Counted from the stretch's first letter, positions 1 to 5,518 are shown. The stretch: 6,947 nt of DNA from Eubacterium limosum (GCA_959020865.1 CAUEUD010000188.1:1-6947); one strand, 5' to 3'. A program made the numbers and translations. The notes: generated from the letters alone by a model not told the origin.

Positions 1-19
1 AAAAGCCCTCAAAAGGGCT
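1..19 (-). terminator. Rho-independent terminator of the tRNA-Pro gene
   Basis: Read on the minus strand, arms AGCCCT and AGGGCT (plus-strand 14-19 and 4-9) pair perfectly around a 4-nt loop. The hairpin is followed by T residues that run off the window edge, so the T tract is only partly visible. It lies 16 nt downstream of the tRNA 3' CCA, where a terminator for a single-gene tRNA transcript is expected. Confidence 0.8.
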
Positions 20-34
20 AAAACACTAACAAAA

Positions 35-111
35 TGGTCGGAGTGAGAGGATTTGAACCTCCGGCCTCATGGTCCCGAACCATGCGCTCTACCAAACTGA
101 GCCACACCCCG
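35..111 (-). tRNA. tRNA-Pro (anticodon CGG)
   Basis: The minus strand folds as a complete tRNA. The acceptor stem CGGGGTG pairs with CACTCCG with one G-T wobble. The D-arm region contains GCTCAGTTTGGTAGAGC. The anticodon stem CATGG/CCATG encloses the loop TTCGGGA, giving anticodon CGG with G at position 37, as usual in proline tRNAs. The T-arm contains GGTTCAAATCC. The 3' CCA is encoded (plus-strand 35-37), giving 77 nt in total. It reads the proline codon CCG. It stands alone here, with its own promoter at 150-178 and terminator at 1-19. Confidence 0.96.
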
Positions 112-130
112 ATATTTTTATATTTTTGAT

Positions 131-159
131 TTGCAAACCAACAACAGTTATTGTAATAT
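131..159 (+). promoter_or_regulatory. Promoter of the YjbQ-like/rlmH cluster
   Basis: A -35 TTGCAA (131-136) and a -10 TAATAT (154-159) are separated by 17 nt. The predicted start near 166 gives a leader of about 50 nt before the ATG at 219. The region is very AT-rich. It is the only good rightward promoter before the three-gene cluster and lies back-to-front over the tRNA promoter. Confidence 0.55.
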
Positions 160-178
160 AGTCATAGATATTTTGCAA
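150..178 (-). promoter_or_regulatory. Promoter of the tRNA-Pro gene
   Basis: On the minus strand a -35 TTGCAA (173-178) and a -10 TACAAT (150-155) are separated by exactly 17 nt. The predicted start, around 143, lies about 30 nt before the tRNA 5' end. The -10 overlaps by two bases the -10 of the rightward promoter at 131-159, so the two promoters should compete for RNA polymerase. Confidence 0.65.
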
Positions 179-218
179 GCATATTTTTTAAAAATTTTAA
201 AAAATTTAGGAGAAAAGC

Positions 219-818
219 ATGAAAATAATTGAAGCGGGCGTATCTGCCCCGGAAGGTTTAGCAGATATCACGGAACAGGTGCGGGAATACATCCGTGAGG
301 TGCGTCTGAAAGACGGGTTTGTCCATATCCAGATTCCCGAGCGCACCTGTGCGGTGACCATTACCATCAATGATGACTTCAATATTGACAAGGATTTTCT
401 GAATAAAATCAACCGGTTCCTGCCCAAATATAACGGCATGCAGTTTACAGGCTGGACCACCTCCAATGTCAAGGCCTCCCTTGTGGGGATGTCGGAGCAG
501 GTAATGGTGGAAAGCGGCGAGCTGATCCTGGGCCTGCACCAGAGCATCTATATGGTTGAGTTCAACGGCCCCTCCACAGACCGTCGGATTTATCTCTCCC
601 ACATGGGCACCACACTGGCCGAGGGCGAAGAGCCCAGACTTCCGCAGGTGCTGGAGGACTTGTACGCTGCCGACCTGGCAAAGGAACAGGCCGAAAAAGA
701 GGAACAGGACCGGATTATCGAAGAGATGCGCGCAGAGTATGCTGAGCGTGTCCGCAAACAGAAGGAAGAAGAAGCTGCCAGAGCCGCAGCAGAAAGTGAG
801 CAGGAGGATGGCGAATAA
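219..818 (+). CDS. Divergent YjbQ/UPF0047-family protein with charged helical C-terminal tail
   Basis: Residues 15-128 follow the UPF0047 (YjbQ) pattern. Key stretches are ADITEQV (15-21), the VTITIND strand (46-52), NVKASLVG (83-90), VESGELILGLHQSIYMVEFNGP (97-118) and RRIYL. Family members are usually about 130-140 residues, and some are described as having secondary thiamine-phosphate synthase activity. This protein has 199. The extra 50 or so residues (about 148-199) are a highly charged Glu/Lys/Arg/Ala-rich stretch, probably a long helix or coiled coil, ending in acidic EQEDGE. Two histidines that are conserved in the family by my recollection (in xHTT/S and xAHLKAS) align with Thr43 and Asn83, so the usual metal or catalytic site seems lost and the activity is uncertain. 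The start is supported by AGGAGA at 208-213. The last 11 bases overlap the next gene. Confidence 0.75.
   Translation: MKIIEAGVSAPEGLADITEQVREYIREVRLKDGFVHIQIPERTCAVTITINDDFNIDKDFLNKINRFLPKYNGMQFTGWTTSNVKASLVGMSEQVMVESGELILGLHQSIYMVEFNGPSTDRRIYLSHMGTTLAEGEEPRLPQVLEDLYAADLAKEQAEKEEQDRIIEEMRAEYAERVRKQKEEEAARAAAESEQEDGE
802..807 (+). promoter_or_regulatory. Shine-Dalgarno abutting the start of the 50-residue gene
   Basis: A perfect AGGAGG lies directly against the ATG at 808, with no spacer. That is too close for normal initiation from free ribosomes. Ribosomes terminating at the upstream TAA (816-818) could reinitiate here. An in-frame GTG at 796 is the only nearby alternative start, and it has a poorer ribosome binding site. 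Confidence 0.4.
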
Positions 819-960
819 TAAAAATAATCCCACGAAAAAAACAAAGCAAAAGCAGACGAAGCAGAGCCACCAGAGCAACATTAAAAACAGCTACCGGATC
901 GGCGCCCTGATCCTGGTGATCATCATCATTGTCAGTCTGCTGACCATGTACAGCTTTTAA
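808..960 (+). CDS. Small single-span membrane protein, function unknown
   Basis: This 50-residue protein begins with a basic, Lys/Asn/Gln-rich segment (residues 1-30, with KKTKQKQTKQ at 10-19). It ends in one hydrophobic stretch, IGALILVIIIIVSLLTMYS (about 31-49), that reaches almost to the C-terminus. The positive-inside rule predicts the N-terminus in the cytoplasm, giving a tail-anchored arrangement. The gene overlaps the previous one by 11 bases, and its stop lies 18 nt before rlmH, so it is embedded in one transcript. I recognise no family. Support for it being real comes from the AGGAGG sequence, the coherent soluble-then-membrane design and the operon position. The start codon is uncertain (see the ribosome site at 802-807). 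Confidence 0.6.
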   Translation: MANNKNNPTKKTKQKQTKQSHQSNIKNSYRIGALILVIIIIVSLLTMYSF

Positions 961-978
961 GGAGCTTGTTATATAAGG

Positions 979-1458
979 ATGAATATTAAAATCATTACAG
1001 TGGGCAAAATCAAGGAAAAATACCTGAGGATGGCCATTGATGAGTACAGCAAGCGGCTGGGAGCCTACTGCAGGCTATCCGTCATCGAGGTAAAAGACGA
1101 AAAAATTGAGGAGCGCTTCAGCGACGCCGAAAAGGCCCGGGCGGTGGCGCTGGAGGGCGAACGGATCGCCCGGCATCTAAAGGACAATGAAATCATCGCC
1201 GCACTCAAGATCACCGGCAGGCAGCTGACCTCACCGGATTTCGCAAAAAAGATCGAGCATTACGGCCTCCAGGGCAAGAGCAGCCTGACCTTTATCATCG
1301 GTGGCTCCCTGGGCCTGGCGCCCGAGATCGAAGCCCGCGCCCACTGGGATTTGTCCTTTTCAAAGATGACCTTCCCCCACCAGCTGTTCCGCGTCATGCT
1401 GCTGGAACAGATTTACCGGGCGTTTAAGATTATACGGAATGAGACCTATCACAAGTAA
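979..1458 (+). CDS. rlmH: 23S rRNA (pseudouridine1915-N3)-methyltransferase RlmH
   Basis: RlmH is a SPOUT-fold enzyme that uses S-adenosylmethionine to methylate N3 of pseudouridine 1915 in helix 69 of 23S rRNA, in the cytoplasm, on assembled 70S ribosomes. At 159 residues it has the family length. The N-terminus MNIKIITVGKIKEKYL is typical. The SAM-binding knot is FIIGGSLGL (105-113), followed by SKMTFPHQLFR (128-138), LLEQIYRA (141-148) and the hallmark C-terminus NETYHK. The start is fixed by this conserved N-terminus. The ribosome site is unusual: AAGGAG (959-964) overlaps the previous stop codon and lies 14 nt upstream, while a weak AAGG touches the ATG. It is the third gene after the YjbQ-like and small membrane protein genes. 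A structured repeat starts 5 nt after its stop codon. Confidence 0.96.
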   Translation: MNIKIITVGKIKEKYLRMAIDEYSKRLGAYCRLSVIEVKDEKIEERFSDAEKARAVALEGERIARHLKDNEIIAALKITGRQLTSPDFAKKIEHYGLQGKSSLTFIIGGSLGLAPEIEARAHWDLSFSKMTFPHQLFRVMLLEQIYRAFKIIRNETYHK

Positions 1459-1462
1459 TACT

Positions 1463-1588
1463 AGTTGATAGTGAATAGTGGATAGTGGATAGTTATTGAA
1501 CAAATTCGCTTTGCGAATTTGAATCGAATCAAATCGGCAAAGCCGATTTGTTCTTCAACTATCAACCATCAACTATCAATTATCAACT
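1463..1588. repeat. Heptad-armed palindromic element, copy 1 (126 bp)
   Basis: The left arm (1463-1500) is five degenerate 7-bp units, AGTTGAT AGTGAAT AGTGGAT AGTGGAT AGTTATT, plus GAA. The right arm (1551-1588) is TTC plus five units of the ATCAACT type. The 38-nt arms are inverted copies of each other at 29 of 38 positions. They enclose exactly 50 nt: two perfect 21-nt hairpins (1501-1521, arm CAAATTCGC, loop TTT; 1530-1550, arm CAAATCGGC, loop AAA) joined by an 8-nt linker. The right arm stops 12 nt before the proA Shine-Dalgarno. It has no coding capacity and no transposase. It could be a small non-autonomous mobile element or a structured RNA/DNA element. A diverged copy lies at 5368-5518. 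Confidence 0.88.
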
Positions 1589-1600
1589 CCATTCAAGAAG

Positions 1601-1605
1601 AGGAG
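1601..1605 (+). promoter_or_regulatory. Ribosome binding site fixing the proA start
   Basis: AGGAG lies 6 nt before ATG 1612. This decides the proA start against an in-frame ATG at 1519, which would add 31 residues translated from the palindromic repeat and unrelated to any ProA N-terminus. Confidence 0.85.
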
Positions 1606-1611
1606 TTAACC

Positions 1612-2928
1612 ATGACCACCACAAACAACCCATTATCCATGCCTGAACGAGGCAGAATCGCAAAGATGGCCGGCATTCAGCTATCCGCCACAGATACACA
1701 GACACGCAGCGCGGCCCTTACAGCCATTGCCGACGCGCTGGAAAAAAACCGCGCAGCGCTGATCGCCGCCAACCAGAAAGATTACGAGCGCAGCGCATCC
1801 GAAAACCTGGCAGCGCCGCTGCTGGGACGCCTGACCTTTGACGACCATAAAATTGACGACGTGATCGACGGCATCCACAGCCTGACCCTGCTTGAGGACC
1901 CTCTGGGCGCTACCCGCATGGCTACCGAGCTGGATACCGGCCTGGAGCTCTACAAGATAACCTGCCCCATCGGTGTTATTGGCATCATTTTTGAATCCCG
2001 TCCCGACGCTTTTGTCCAGATCTCCACCCTGTGCCTGAAAAGCGGCAACGCGGTGCTCTTAAAGGGCGGACGCGAAGCGCTGGAGACGAACCGCCTGCTG
2101 TGCAAGGTCATTTCGGAAGCCACTGCCTCTGTGGGCATTCCGGACGGCTGGATTCAGAATCTTGAAAGCCGCGAGGACGTCAATGCCATGCTGGCCCTGG
2201 ACGATTATATCGACCTTATCATCCCACGCGGGTCCAACAGCTTTGTGAAATACATCATGGACCACTCCAATATTCCAGTCATGGGCCACTCCGACGGAAT
2301 CTGCCACGCCTATGTCGACGCTTCCGCTGATCCTGACAAGGCTGTGAACATCGCGGTGGACGCCAAAACCCAGTACGTTTCGGCCTGCAACACCATCGAA
2401 ACCCTGCTGGTGCACAAGGACATCGCCGGGGAATTTTTACCCAGACTGAAGGCCGGAATGGACCAGAAGCAGGTACACCTGAAGGGCGATGACCGGGTGC
2501 GCGCCGTGATCGACGTCGAGGCTGCTACCGATGACGACTGGTCCACTGAATACCTGGACTATATCCTTTCCATTAAGGTTGTCGACAGCCTGGAGGAAGC
2601 CATTGATCATATCAACACCTATGGCTCCGGCCACACCGATGTCATCGTGACTGAGGATGAGGCCCACGCGAAGAAATTCACCACCCTGGTGGATTCCGCG
2701 GGCGTCTACGTAAACTGCTCCAGCCGCTTTGCCGACGGTTTCCGCTACGGCTTCGGGGCCGAGGTGGGCATCAGCACCTCCAAGCTGCACGCCAGAGGCC
2801 CGGTGGGCTTAGACGGCCTGCTGAGCTATAAATACAAGCTCATCGGACACGGGGATATTGTGGGCGACTTTGCGGACGGAAAACGCAGCTTTACCCACAA
2901 GTCTCTGGATCAGGACTGTCCTCTGTAA
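1612..2928 (+). CDS. proA: Glutamate-5-semialdehyde dehydrogenase (gamma-glutamyl phosphate reductase) ProA
   Basis: ProA reduces gamma-glutamyl phosphate with NADPH to glutamate-5-semialdehyde, the second step of proline synthesis from glutamate, in the cytoplasm. The 438 residues are slightly more than the E. coli enzyme (417), with the excess partly at a low-complexity N-terminus (MTTTNNPLS). Diagnostic segments are PIGVIGIIFESRPDA (119-133), SGNAVLLKGGREA (144-156), LIIPRGSNSFV (around 205-215), the catalytic cysteine C259 in SACNTIETLLVH, and the C-terminal GFGAEVGISTSKLHARGPVGLDGL starting at 380. The usual partner proB (glutamate 5-kinase) is not next to it, so ProB must be encoded elsewhere. 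I see no clear promoter in the upstream gap, which is almost filled by the palindromic element. Transcription could come from the rlmH cluster or from within the repeat. No convincing terminator follows. Confidence 0.97.
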   Translation: MTTTNNPLSMPERGRIAKMAGIQLSATDTQTRSAALTAIADALEKNRAALIAANQKDYERSASENLAAPLLGRLTFDDHKIDDVIDGIHSLTLLEDPLGATRMATELDTGLELYKITCPIGVIGIIFESRPDAFVQISTLCLKSGNAVLLKGGREALETNRLLCKVISEATASVGIPDGWIQNLESREDVNAMLALDDYIDLIIPRGSNSFVKYIMDHSNIPVMGHSDGICHAYVDASADPDKAVNIAVDAKTQYVSACNTIETLLVHKDIAGEFLPRLKAGMDQKQVHLKGDDRVRAVIDVEAATDDDWSTEYLDYILSIKVVDSLEEAIDHINTYGSGHTDVIVTEDEAHAKKFTTLVDSAGVYVNCSSRFADGFRYGFGAEVGISTSKLHARGPVGLDGLLSYKYKLIGHGDIVGDFADGKRSFTHKSLDQDCPL

Positions 2929-2944
2929 ATATAAAAAAATATAA

Positions 2945-2972
2945 TTCTATTTTAAGAATCATTTAATATAAT
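2945..2972 (+). promoter_or_regulatory. Possible promoter of the HAD-sufC-sufB unit
   Basis: A perfect -10 TATAAT (2967-2972) sits in a 67-nt AT-rich gap. The best -35 is TTCTAT (2945-2950) at 16 nt, matching the consensus at only about three positions. The predicted start is about 15 nt before the GAAAGG ribosome site at 2984-2989. It is the only promoter-like signal before this three-gene unit. Confidence 0.45.
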
Positions 2973-2995
2973 AACAGTAAACAGAAAGGTTACAC

Positions 2996-3691
2996 ATGCA
3001 AAAGACATTTAAGGCCATCATTTTTGACTTCAACGGCACGTTGTTTTTCGACTCGGACAAGCACGACGCGGCTTTTGACCGTTTTACGCTGGAGCAGTGC
3101 GGGCGGCACATTACGCCTGAGGAAATGCACGGCTTTTACGGTCAGACCAACGCCGCCATCATTCCGGCCATTTTAAAGGACCGGGAGCTGACAGCCGAGG
3201 AGATCACCGCCTTTGGTGATTATAAAGAAGCGCTTTACCGGGAGCTTTGCCTGGAGGATACTGAAAACCTCCATCTGGTAAGCGGCGCCCCGGAGCTTCT
3301 TGACTGGATCTGCGCCTCGCAGATCCCCCACACCATTGCCAGCAGCTCAGAGCTTGCCAACATGGCGTTCTTTTTTAAGACCTTTGCCCTTGACAGATGG
3401 TTCGATTTTGACGCCACCGTTTTTGATAACCACACTTTTCCGGGAAAGCCCTCCCCGGATATTTACCGTCTGGCGGCTGAAAAACTGGGTGTCTGTCCTG
3501 AGGCGTGCATTGTGGTAGAAGACGGCCTTTCCGGTATCCAGTCTGCCCATGCGGCCGGTATCGGCCATATCATTGCCATCGCGGCGCCGGAGCGTCATGA
3601 TTATTTCATGCAGGTGCCTGGCGTGGACGCGGTGATTTCAAATTATCATGAGTTTGACCGTTCGCTATTAGAGCGGTCAGTGAAGGAGTAA
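2996..3691 (+). CDS. HAD-superfamily hydrolase, beta-phosphoglucomutase/CbbY-like subfamily
   Basis: The 231-residue protein has all four HAD motifs: motif I FDFNGTL (nucleophile D11), motif II Thr/Ser in TIASSS (113-118), motif III lysine K151 in PGKPSPDIY, and motif IV ED (175-176) in VVEDGLSGIQSA. The helical cap between motifs I and II (about 20-85) and the KPSPD-IY signature are typical of subfamily I phosphatases and mutases such as beta-phosphoglucomutase, CbbY and Gph. The second motif I aspartate, the usual general acid/base, is replaced by Asn13, so catalysis may be altered. The substrate cannot be read from the sequence. The ribosome site is GAAAGG at 2984-2989. Its 3' end contains the sufC ribosome site GAAGGAG, and sufC starts 3 nt after its stop, so the two are probably co-transcribed and translationally linked. 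Whether it serves Fe-S metabolism or is merely a neighbour is unknown. Confidence 0.88.
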   Translation: MQKTFKAIIFDFNGTLFFDSDKHDAAFDRFTLEQCGRHITPEEMHGFYGQTNAAIIPAILKDRELTAEEITAFGDYKEALYRELCLEDTENLHLVSGAPELLDWICASQIPHTIASSSELANMAFFFKTFALDRWFDFDATVFDNHTFPGKPSPDIYRLAAEKLGVCPEACIVVEDGLSGIQSAHAAGIGHIIAIAAPERHDYFMQVPGVDAVISNYHEFDRSLLERSVKE

Positions 3692-3694
3692 TAA

Positions 3695-4417
3695 ATGCTA
3701 GAATTAAAAAATATCTGCTTTGAAGTGGAGGATGAAAAAAAGGGCATCCTCAAGGATGTCAGTCTCAAGATTGACTCTGGTAAATTCGTTGTCATTACCG
3801 GCCCCAACGGCGGGGGGAAATCCACCCTTGCCCGGATTATCTCCGGTATTCTCACCCCGACATCGGGACAGATCCTGTTCGACGGCCAGGACATTACAGG
3901 CCTCGACATCACTGAGCGCGCAAAGCTTGGCATCAGCTTTGCCTTCCAGCAGCCTGTCCGCTTCAAGGGGATTACCGTCCATGATCTTATCTCGCTGGCT
4001 GCCGGCTCGCCGCTTAACCAGGTGGAAGCCTGCCAGTATTTATCCGAAGTCGGCCTCTGCGCCAGAGACTATATCGACCGTGAACTCAATGACAGCCTGT
4101 CCGGCGGGGAGATCAAGCGTATCGAAATCGCGACCATCCTTGCCCGCGGCACCAAGCTTTCCATCTTTGATGAGCCGGAAGCCGGCATTGACCTCTGGAG
4201 CTTTAAAAACCTGATCTCTGTTTTCCAGAAAATGTATGAAAAAATTAACGGTTCCATCATGATTATCTCCCACCAGGAGCGTATCCTGAACATTGCCGAT
4301 GAAATCATTGTGCTGGCAAACGGCAAGATCATCAGCCAGGGGGCCAGAGAAGACATTTTACCAAGACTTTTAAACGGCACAGACAAAGTGGATTTCTGTC
4401 CCAGAATGGAGGAATAA
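3695..4417 (+). CDS. sufC: SufC-type ATPase of a minimal Fe-S cluster assembly system
   Basis: This is a cytoplasmic ABC-type ATPase that powers Fe-S cluster assembly on its SufB-type partner and is not a transporter subunit. The 240 residues contain Walker A GPNGGGKST (36-44), a Q-loop FQQP (84-87), the signature LSGGE (135-139), Walker B LSIFDEP with catalytic E160, a D-loop AGID and H-loop H193 in SHQ. No membrane segments are present. The family assignment rests on these motifs plus the immediately following SufB/SufD-family gene, which starts 1 nt after this stop. The ribosome site GAAGGAG lies inside the end of the HAD gene. Standing alone, the ATPase could be read as a generic ABC component, but the partner gene makes the Suf/SMS role by far the best call. 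Confidence 0.92.
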   Translation: MLELKNICFEVEDEKKGILKDVSLKIDSGKFVVITGPNGGGKSTLARIISGILTPTSGQILFDGQDITGLDITERAKLGISFAFQQPVRFKGITVHDLISLAAGSPLNQVEACQYLSEVGLCARDYIDRELNDSLSGGEIKRIEIATILARGTKLSIFDEPEAGIDLWSFKNLISVFQKMYEKINGSIMIISHQERILNIADEIIVLANGKIISQGAREDILPRLLNGTDKVDFCPRMEE

Positions 4418-4418
4418 T

Positions 4419-5354
4419 ATGAACGAAATACCAATGAATGACGTAGCAAGAGAGCTCTTGAAGGACGTTGCCGACATTGACGGCAAGCCTGAGGGCGTTG
4501 CTTTTAATATCCGCGAGGACAGCCAGTGCGCTGGCCGCAACTCCACGGATAATATCCAGATTGTGAGCAAGGAGGACGGCTCCGGCATTGACATCATCGT
4601 GCAGCCGGGCACTAAAAACGACAAGGTTTTTATCCCTGCCCTGGTGACCTGCAGCGGTGTGCACGACCTGGTTTACAATGATTTCTATATCGGTGAGGAC
4701 GCAGACGTGACCATCGTGGCAGGCTGCGGCGTATCCACCGACGGCTGTGACGGCTCCGAGCACAACGGCATCCACCGCTTTTTCCTGAAGCCGGGCTCAA
4801 AGGTGCTGTACATCGAAAAACATATCGGCGTTGGTGAGGGCACCGGCAAGCGGGTCATCAACCCGGAAACCTACATCGAGCAGGAAGCCGACAGCTACAT
4901 GGAGATGAACACCACCCAGATTAAGGGCGTGGACTCCACCAAGCGTAAATCCGCGGCCAAGCTGGGCGAAGGCGCCAAGCTTGTCATCAAGGAAAAGCTC
5001 ATGACACACGGTGACCAGTACGCCGAAACCGCCTTTGAGGTGGATATGGACGGCGCAGGCTCCAGCTGTACCCTGAGCTCCCGTTCCGTCGCCCGTGACC
5101 GCTCCCGCCAGCTTTTCCTGTCCAAGATCAATGGCAACAACCAATGCGCGGGCCACTCTGAGTGCGACGCCATCATCATGGACGAAGGCGTTGTCTCCGC
5201 GATTCCGGAAATTACCGCCAACGACCTTGAGGCCGAACTGATCCACGAAGCTGCCATCGGCAAAATTGCCGGTGACCAGATCATCAAACTCCGCACCCTC
5301 GGCCTGACCGAGCATGAGGCCGAACAGCACATTATCGAAGGTTTCCTTAAATAA
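4419..5354 (+). CDS. sufB: SufB/SufD-family Fe-S cluster scaffold protein (short, minimal-system type)
   Basis: This is the cytoplasmic scaffold partner of SufC. At 311 residues it lacks the long N-terminal region of classical SufB (about 495 in E. coli). It keeps the beta-helix core and the C-terminal helical domain. Visible family features are CSGVHDLVYNDFYIGE (78-93), the Cys/His cluster C103, C110, H115 and H119, GVDSTKRKSAAKLGEGAKLVI, the NNQCAGHSECDAIIMDE segment with C243 and C249, and LIHEAAIGKIAGDQ with H276/E277. A two-gene SufC-SufB set of this size matches the minimal system described in anaerobes and archaea (SMS type). By eye, the position of E. coli SufB Cys405 is Gly here, so cluster ligands must differ. 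Databases may label it SufD. GGAGG (4408-4412) lies 6 nt before the ATG. The gap to sufC is 1 nt. The last codons form one arm of a perfect inverted repeat. Confidence 0.9.
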   Translation: MNEIPMNDVARELLKDVADIDGKPEGVAFNIREDSQCAGRNSTDNIQIVSKEDGSGIDIIVQPGTKNDKVFIPALVTCSGVHDLVYNDFYIGEDADVTIVAGCGVSTDGCDGSEHNGIHRFFLKPGSKVLYIEKHIGVGEGTGKRVINPETYIEQEADSYMEMNTTQIKGVDSTKRKSAAKLGEGAKLVIKEKLMTHGDQYAETAFEVDMDGAGSSCTLSSRSVARDRSRQLFLSKINGNNQCAGHSECDAIIMDEGVVSAIPEITANDLEAELIHEAAIGKIAGDQIIKLRTLGLTEHEAEQHIIEGFLK

Positions 5355-5370
5355 GAAAACCTTCGATAAT
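5331..5370 (+). terminator. Perfect 14-bp inverted repeat spanning the sufB stop codon
   Basis: ATTATCGAAGGTTT (5331-5344), in the last codons of sufB, is followed by its exact inverted copy at 5357-5370. The 12-nt loop contains the TAA stop. A hairpin of this size just after the reading frame could end or stabilise the suf mRNA. There is no T tract after it (AATTGAAAATT follows), so it is not a classical intrinsic terminator. Its right arm shares its last 3 nt with the left arm of the palindromic element at 5368-5518. Confidence 0.6.
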
Positions 5371-5518
5371 TGAAAATTGAAAATGGAAAGTGGAAAATTA
5401 TAGTTCAAATCTGTAAAGCAGATTTGATGAGACAGCGGCCTACGGCCGCTGTTTTAATCGCTTTTACGTCAGTAAAAGGGTTCTTTCATTGTCCATTTTC
5501 AATTTACCATTTTCCATT
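5368..5518. repeat. Heptad-armed palindromic element, copy 2 (151 bp)
   Basis: The left arm (5368-5405) is five 7-bp units, AATTGAA AATTGAA AATGGAA AGTGGAA AATTATA, plus GTT. The right arm (5481-5518) is TTC plus five units of the TTCCATT type. The two 38-nt arms are inverted copies at about 28 of 38 positions. Inside are three hairpins. The first is 5406-5426 (arm CAAATCTGT, loop AAA). The second is 5432-5452 (arm ACAGCGGCC, loop TAC). The third is 5461-5478 (arm CTTTTAC, loop GTCA). Arm length, unit count, trailing 3 nt, hairpin size and an AATCG-containing 8-nt linker match copy 1 at 1463-1588, although the base sequence differs widely. It fills most of the gap between sufB and the transporter gene and has no coding content. 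Confidence 0.87.

Noticed and set aside
258..881. Long open frame on the minus strand opposite the YjbQ-like and small membrane genes
   Set aside because: It lacks a recognisable protein pattern and is antisense to a conserved family in the same stretch; openness follows from the codon bias of the plus-strand gene.
1440..1462. SCC-type attachment site at the 3' end of rlmH
   Set aside because: The GA..CCTATCACAAGTAA end only reflects the conserved ETYHK codons. No recombinase gene or matching second site is seen.
1463..1588. CRISPR array
   Set aside because: The 7-bp units are adjacent, without spacers, and form inverted arms. No direct repeats of 24-40 nt are present.
1519..1611. In-frame upstream extension of proA from an ATG at 1519
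   Set aside because: The extra 31 codons translate the palindromic repeat. ATG 1612 has an AGGAG at 6 nt, and the ProA-like sequence begins after it.
2944..2959. Terminator after proA (ATTCT/AGAAT)
   Set aside because: The stem is only 5 A/T-rich base pairs and no T tract follows.
4797..5408. Long open frame on the minus strand opposite sufB
   Set aside because: It has no family likeness and starts inside the palindromic element. The plus strand encodes a clearly conserved SufB-type protein.
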